Origin: Datnioides undecimradiatus
Taxonomy: Eukaryota > Chordata > Actinopteri > Lobotiformes > Datnioididae
Reading direction: 5' to 3'
Length of the DNA: 64,000 nucleotides
NCBI GenBank assembly: GCA_008933995.1
Contig: WARS01000029.1
Coordinates: forward strand, 13,897,107 to 13,961,106
In this document: piece by piece, positions 60,401 through 64,000 of the stretch
How positions within the stretch are numbered: position 1 is the stretch's first letter
How the letters are laid out: each line of letters starts with the position of its first letter
Program-made: the position numbers and the translations under genes
The notes under the pieces: model-generated
Told to the model about the DNA's origin: nothing
Databases searched by the model: none
The model's input: only the letters and a program-made list of their open reading frames with translations

Positions 60401-63400
60401 CTTGGCTGTTAATTCACCATCTTTGTCTTTTTTCCCTCCACAGACGCTTCTCAGGTGTGTAAATCAGACCAACGACCCTCCACGTTACCAGTTGGTCCCG
60501 TCGTCACGGTGATGGGAAGTCTGCAGACCCCAACTCCCAACAGCACAGGTGAAAGTCTACTTCAGTCTAGCAGCCAATGATACAACTGCTCTGGGAACTA
60601 TGCCAGTGCAGTCATACAAGCTATTTTACAAGTTGCATAGATCTTGTTAGATCCTTTAATTTACAGTAAACATGACATTATCCTTTTTACCGTGGAGTGC
60701 GGTGGACACGAACATAGATTAAATTAAAAAAGTATAAAAGCAGGGGAAAGCAAAGGTTCATGCCTGTTTGTCTTGTGTGCTGAGGCAGCAGTATTAAAAT
60801 GCTGCGCTGTGCACTAAGGAGAAAGGCTGCATGCTTGAGAGCACTGTCAATATGCTCTGCAGAGGAAGCCATCACTATGTTAAAGACAGCTTAATGTTAC
60901 TTTACAGAGCCTGCTGGACCTAGCTCAGAAATTAATGCTCCAGTTGAAAAGTATAATGTATATTTGACCATGGCCTGTATACCGTATCAGTGAAGAAGCC
61001 TTATTAATTAGATTCTTAAAATGAAAAGGAGCAAGAAGGCACTCACACGGCACACAATGCTTGACTTTTATTTATTTTTCCTCTGTTAGGGAGTGGCCCA
61101 TCAGGCCCCAGCAGCGGTGTTGCCTCCCCTGCTCACATCCCCATCCCCTCGCACTCAGTGCCAGACTTCTCCTATTCCTCCAGCGAGGATGAGTTCTACG
61201 ATGCTGATGAGTTCTACCAGAGCAGCACTTCCCCCAAACACTGCATAGAGTGAGTATAGTATCACCCCGCCTCCCTGTGACCAACACTGCACACAGTGAA
61301 TCTATTGCTTCACAGCTTGAAAGCAACACTGTAATCATAGAGTTTAGCAGGTCAGGTGGGAAACTGCTGCTTAGAGCAAATAGGAGTCTGAGACGTTTGC
61401 AACAAAATTGCCTGTGAAATCCTACTCGTTCTTTACCTCCTTATCTCCCCTGCTTCCTGCCTGCTTTCCACTCCCTCTATCTCCTCCTCTTGCCCTCAGT
61501 CCCTCAGGGCCTCCAGCTGCATCGCCCCTCACTAATGAGGAAACGGCATTGAAACGACCAGACACCACCGAGTCCCTCAACTCGTCCATGTCCAATGGCA
61601 CCACAGATGCAGGTAAAAAAAGGCCACAAGGCAGCTACAGTCCCCCAACAGATGCTGTGTTTCTTTAGTATGAAACTAGAGCACTATTATGCTGAAATTG
61701 GAGATGGTAGCAGTTAATAACATTTGGTTGGTAAGTGATGCTTTTCACAGTAAAAAGGCAGAGAATGTAATGTTATATCAGCCATGAGACCTGTCCTCTG
61801 CTATTGCCTCCAGACCCGTTTGATAGCCATGATGACCGCGATGATGAAGGTGAGGGGGAGTCAGTGGAGGAGCACAAGAGTGTCATCATGCATCTTCTCT
61901 CTCAAGTTCGTCTGGGCATGGACCTTACGAAGGTAAGAACGCCTGAGCCACATGCTCTATTATGAACCTGACTCCAGTCTGAGTGTTTCTTTCTGTTCTG
62001 TCTAAAATTCCCTCACTGTGGTTTTCCTTTATCGTTTTATTCACTATAACAATCATCCGTGCAAGCTGTTTTCTTTTGAACAACCCACACAGCTACAGTT
62101 TTACAGTTTGCTACTTCATTATATTTCACAGGTGGTCCTGCCTACCTTCATCCTTGAAAGGAGATCTTTGTTAGAAATGTATGCAGACTTCTTTGCACAT
62201 CCCGACTTATTTGTAAGGTAATGGTCATCTCTCACATTGGTTCAAACTATTTTACAACAGATTGTGCATGTATCCGCAAAACAGAAACAGTAAAAATGAA
62301 GTAGTTGAACTCGTGCCTTTGATTTCTACTAGTATTGCTGAGCAGCCAGAGCCCCGGGAGCGCATGGTGCAGGTGGTAAAGTGGTACCTGTCAGCTTTCC
62401 ATGCAGGGAGGAAAGGTTCAGTGGCCAAGAAACCATACAACCCAATCCTGGGAGAAGTCTTCTACTGCCACTGGGATCTGCCCAGTGAAACAGAGGAGCC
62501 TCCACCATACACGGTGAGACCACAAGCCTCTTAAGCCGTCACTGGTTCTTGAGCACTTGGTATTCAAGCATCTGTGGCCAGATTCACATCAGCTATGGTA
62601 TATGGTTTGTCCACTCAGATTAATTTATCACATAAAACAACATTTACACAACCACACTAAAGATCATTAATTCATTCATTCATTCATACCTGATTTATTG
62701 CCAGTATTATCAGTATGTAGTAAAAAGGATAAAGTACCCACTTCATATGCACAAAAGCAGTCATTCCAAATTCATGTTGTTTGTGATATTTGGTGAAAGA
62801 AATTAACTTGATTGTAATTTCAGGTTTAGTCCCCTTTGCCAACACTAAATTCACCAAACTGCATGTGAACCGGTTGTTTTTGACGTATGCTTCTGTTTTG
62901 TTACACTGACATGACATACATCGCACATTTTATTTTAATATTGTTTACAGACTCTCTAAAATTATTCAGGTTTTTATATTTTGTACAGCACTCAACTGTT
63001 TTGACCCGTCCTCTCTTCCACCCTCCAGGAGGTGGTACCAGATGGTCCAGTTCCGTGGTCTTCAGCAAACAGTGTCCGTTTTGTGGCAGAGCAGGTCTCT
63101 CACCACCCACCCAGTGAGTGATGAACCCTCTCCTTCTGAATCATTACAATGCACTGAAAAACTTATAGGATCAAGAAAATTGTGATTTTGTGCACTTTTA
63201 AGATTTGTCATTTGCCTTCATGTTGAATTAGGACATCATAACTTTGAATCTCAAACACATTTGACAAATTAGACTTAGGTTTAACCACCAGTCTACAGCT
63301 TCTTTCACACTTCTCTACAGTCTCCTGACAGTTTACGCTCATCTTTTTGTAGTTTCTGCATTCTACGCAGAGTGTTTAAGTAAGAAGATCCAGTTCAACG

Positions 63401-64000
63401 CTCACATTTGGACGAAGTCTAAATTCTTGGGCATGTCCATAGGAGTCCACAATATTGGCCAAGGTGCGCAAGAACACTGCTTAATACACTCCAAAATCTG
63501 AATTTTTACACTCTTCGCAGTTACAGCTTCATTTGGTCATAATGATTATTTTTACAGGTTGTGTTTCGTGTCTGGAGCATGATGAGCATTACATCCTCAC
63601 CTTCCCTAACGGATACGGCAGGTACGTGTATTCCTGTGTCTGACCTTGTCATCATGCTGTTACATCACTCGGCTAATTGATTTGTGCTTCACTGACCCTG
63701 AGCTTGTCTGTTCAGGTCGATTCTGACTGTCCCATGGGTGGAGCTGGGTGGTGAGTGCAGCATCTCCTGCTCTAAGTCAGGCTACAGTGCTAACATCGTG
63801 TTCCATACCAAACCCTTCTATGGAGGAAAGAAGCACAGGATCACTGCTGAGATTTTGTAAGCGGAAATTGGTTTCATGGCGCACTTTAAATTACAAACTG
63901 ATTTTGGATTAAAGACCCAGATGTTTGAATGCAATATCAATAACTTACCCTTTCTATTTCAGTTCGCCTAACGATAAGAAGTCTTTCTGCTCCATTGAAG
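37136..64000 (+). CDS. osbpl9: oxysterol-binding protein-related protein 9 (ORP9), 5' part
   Basis: Lipid-transfer protein of ER-Golgi contact sites. Exons: 37136-37246, 39088-39138, 42176-42254, 48957-49029, 52937-53032, 54346-54393, 55378-55407, 55503-55553, 56102-56140, 59514-59607, 60444-60548, 61090-61249, 61500-61612, 61814-61932, 62132-62217, 62333-62513, 63029-63113, 63353-63463, 63558-63621, 63716-63856 and 63963 to past the window end. Start [20 protein letters not shown] is as in human. The PH domain covers about residues 2-100; a helical region ([30 protein letters not shown]) follows. An FFAT motif EFYDADE, for VAP binding, is at about 295. The ORD starts near [14 protein letters not shown] and carries the EQVSHHPP fingerprint at about 500 (63089-63112). 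Exon 4 is out of frame as given (see 48957-49029). About 110 C-terminal residues lie beyond the window. Confidence 0.94.
37247..39087 (+). other. osbpl9: osbpl9 intron 1
   Basis: A 1.8-kb intron without a convincing ORF. Its first 800 bases hold GCTAGC/TTAGCTAA/AACGTTAGC clusters (37498-37522, 37663-37678, 38000-38012), typical of fish DNA just downstream of a promoter. The rest is AT-rich, with nothing further recognised. Confidence 0.8.
39139..42175 (+). other. osbpl9: osbpl9 intron 2
   Basis: A 3-kb intron. It contains a repeat fragment near 40350-40380, another at 40920-40985, and a pyrimidine-rich tract at 41820-41910. ORFs at 41669-41974 and on the opposite strand come from that low-complexity tract. 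Confidence 0.75.
40920..40985. repeat. fish dispersed repeat fragment ('TTTGGCAGATGCTTTAATCCAAAGCAAC')
   Basis: GTCATTTGGCAGATGCTTTAATCCAAAGCAACGTACA matches a very common fish interspersed repeat block ('catttagcagacgcttttatccaaagcgacttaca'). A second, more worn copy lies at 5464-5515 in soat1 (TATTTAGCTTATGCTCTTATCCAGAGCCAC). Recognition is by pattern memory; the family (SINE-like or other) is not assigned. Confidence 0.5.
42362..42414. repeat. (CT)n microsatellite
   Basis: A perfect CT-dinucleotide run of about 53 bases, 108 bases downstream of the osbpl9 exon 3 donor. It creates Ser/Leu-repeat ORFs that are not genes. Confidence 0.97.
43178..43235 (+). CDS. osbpl9: candidate alternative first exon of osbpl9
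   Basis: The ATG at 43178 (or 43190) opens a short frame, MPSPMSVF...CMLWFYKRK, ending one base into a codon at the donor GG|GTAAGG (43236). The next osbpl9 exon (48957) needs exactly that phase, giving ...FYKRK-ARDADE. The product would replace the first 80 residues, including most of the PH domain, with a short hydrophobic and basic end. Start contexts are weak (pyrimidine at -3), and no promoter motif is clear. Phase match alone has a one-in-three chance, so this is a candidate. Confidence 0.4.
48957..49029 (+). CDS. osbpl9: osbpl9 exon 4 (end of PH domain), frame disturbed
   Basis: The exon begins ARDADEQE as in human ORP9, but then leaves the frame: the conserved Trp of the PH C-terminal helix (TGG at 48982) is one base early, and TAG follows in the old frame. 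Compared with human, the exon is 73 rather than 77 nt. The four missing bases can each be placed in a short homopolymer (before TGG, in GAGGAA, before GCCGTC, and before CTCCAG). With a 77-nt exon, both flanking phases would fit. Exons before and after are clean, so local consensus errors are the likeliest cause; a real disabling change is less likely. Confidence 0.75.
49030..52936 (+). other. osbpl9: osbpl9 intron 4 (3.9 kb)
   Basis: This holds a 21-base poly-T (49394-49414), CCAATCAGAG twice (49930-49939 and 49981-49990), and TG and TCTC/TCTG runs (50586-50603, 50645-50690). ORFs here are short and largely low complexity. A promoter for a PH-less isoform is possible, as argued in the findings, but no first exon could be pinned down. 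Confidence 0.7.
50645..50690. repeat. (TC)n/(TCTG)n microsatellite
   Basis: A CT run passes into about five TCTG copies and then CT again. It is a simple repeat in osbpl9 intron 4. Confidence 0.93.
53404..54151. mobile_element. non-autonomous TTAA-flanked DNA transposon (MITE), 748 bp
   Basis: The ends are inverted repeats: TGGGGACATATTATG at 53404-53418 against the reverse complement of CATAATATGTACCCT at 54137-54151, 13 of 15 matching. Both flanks carry TTAA (53400-53403 and 54152-54155), the target duplication of piggyBac and Kolobok elements. The 'GGGACATATTATG' terminus is familiar from abundant teleost repeats. Inside are a GC-box-like GGGCGGGG, a reverse CCAAT (ATTGG), and a perfect hairpin at 53970-53995. 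There is no transposase; the 99-codon minus-strand ORF at 53543-53842 has no familiar domain. It lies in osbpl9 intron 5. High end identity suggests a fairly young insertion. Confidence 0.8.
53970..53995. repeat. perfect 12-bp hairpin inside the MITE
   Basis: CTCCTGTCGTTA at 53970-53981 and TAACGACAGGAG at 53984-53995 are exact reverse complements around a 2-base centre (TG). It may be a nested element end, a binding site or a fold important for mobility; the sequence alone does not tell. Confidence 0.85.
55378..55407 (+). CDS. osbpl9: osbpl9 30-nt microexon
   Basis: A 10-codon exon, [10 protein letters not shown], flanked by TTTTTTACAG and GTAAGT. It matches human KIETLKETTN and is in frame on both sides (phase 0), so it could be skipped without a frameshift. 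It is short enough to be missed by gene predictors. It continues the predicted coiled-coil region after the PH domain. Confidence 0.9.
56141..59513 (+). other. osbpl9: osbpl9 intron 9 (3.4 kb)
   Basis: An AT-rich intron with a short CA run near 57845-57860 and a GT run near 56420. The 113- and 73-codon minus-strand ORFs at 57928-58269 overlap a T-run and look random. No RNA gene, transposon ends or coding exon recognised. Confidence 0.75.

Overview
The window is vertebrate nuclear DNA, almost certainly from a ray-finned (teleost) fish. Three intron-containing genes lie head to tail on the + strand, and their spliced products align by eye, nearly residue for residue, with human SOAT1, ABL2 and OSBPL9. 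Compact intergenic gaps, abundant CA/TG and CT microsatellites, GCTAACGTTAGC-type promoter clusters and pieces of fish dispersed repeats support a teleost. The species cannot be named from the sequence.

Layout: 1-2,600 is upstream intergenic DNA starting in a TG/AG microsatellite. 2,680-10,700 is soat1 (acyl-CoA:cholesterol acyltransferase 1), complete with promoter, 15 coding exons (565 aa) and an AT-rich 3' UTR. 11,200-35,930 is abl2 (Abelson-related tyrosine kinase Arg). It has a GC-rich distal promoter with the myristoylated 1b first exon, an 11.6-kb first intron with a likely proximal 1a first exon near its 3' end, SH3-SH2-kinase exons, one large last exon with the actin-binding tail, and a 3-kb 3' UTR. 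35,930-37,000 is a short spacer made largely of a fragmented dispersed repeat. 37,000-64,000 is the 5' part of osbpl9 (ORP9): PH domain, coiled-coil region, FFAT motif and most of the lipid-binding ORD. The gene runs off the right edge with roughly 110 residues still to come.

Two of the three genes belong to cholesterol and oxysterol biology. soat1 esterifies ER cholesterol; ORP9 moves lipids at ER-Golgi contacts. abl2 is a cytoskeletal tyrosine kinase. Nothing shows that they are co-regulated, and the neighbourhood looks like ordinary vertebrate gene order.

Points most worth a second look: a phase-matched proximal alternative first exon of abl2; a possible short-tail abl2 isoform made by read-through of exon 11; a 16-bp tandem duplication that copies an abl2 splice donor; osbpl9 exon 4, which looks as if it has lost four single bases, all in short homopolymers (likely consensus errors); a phase-matched alternative first exon of osbpl9; a 748-bp TTAA-flanked MITE with a perfect 12-bp internal hairpin; and a 12-bp perfect hairpin in the soat1 3' UTR. 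I found no clearly new biological system, and no rRNA, tRNA, CRISPR array or retroviral element.
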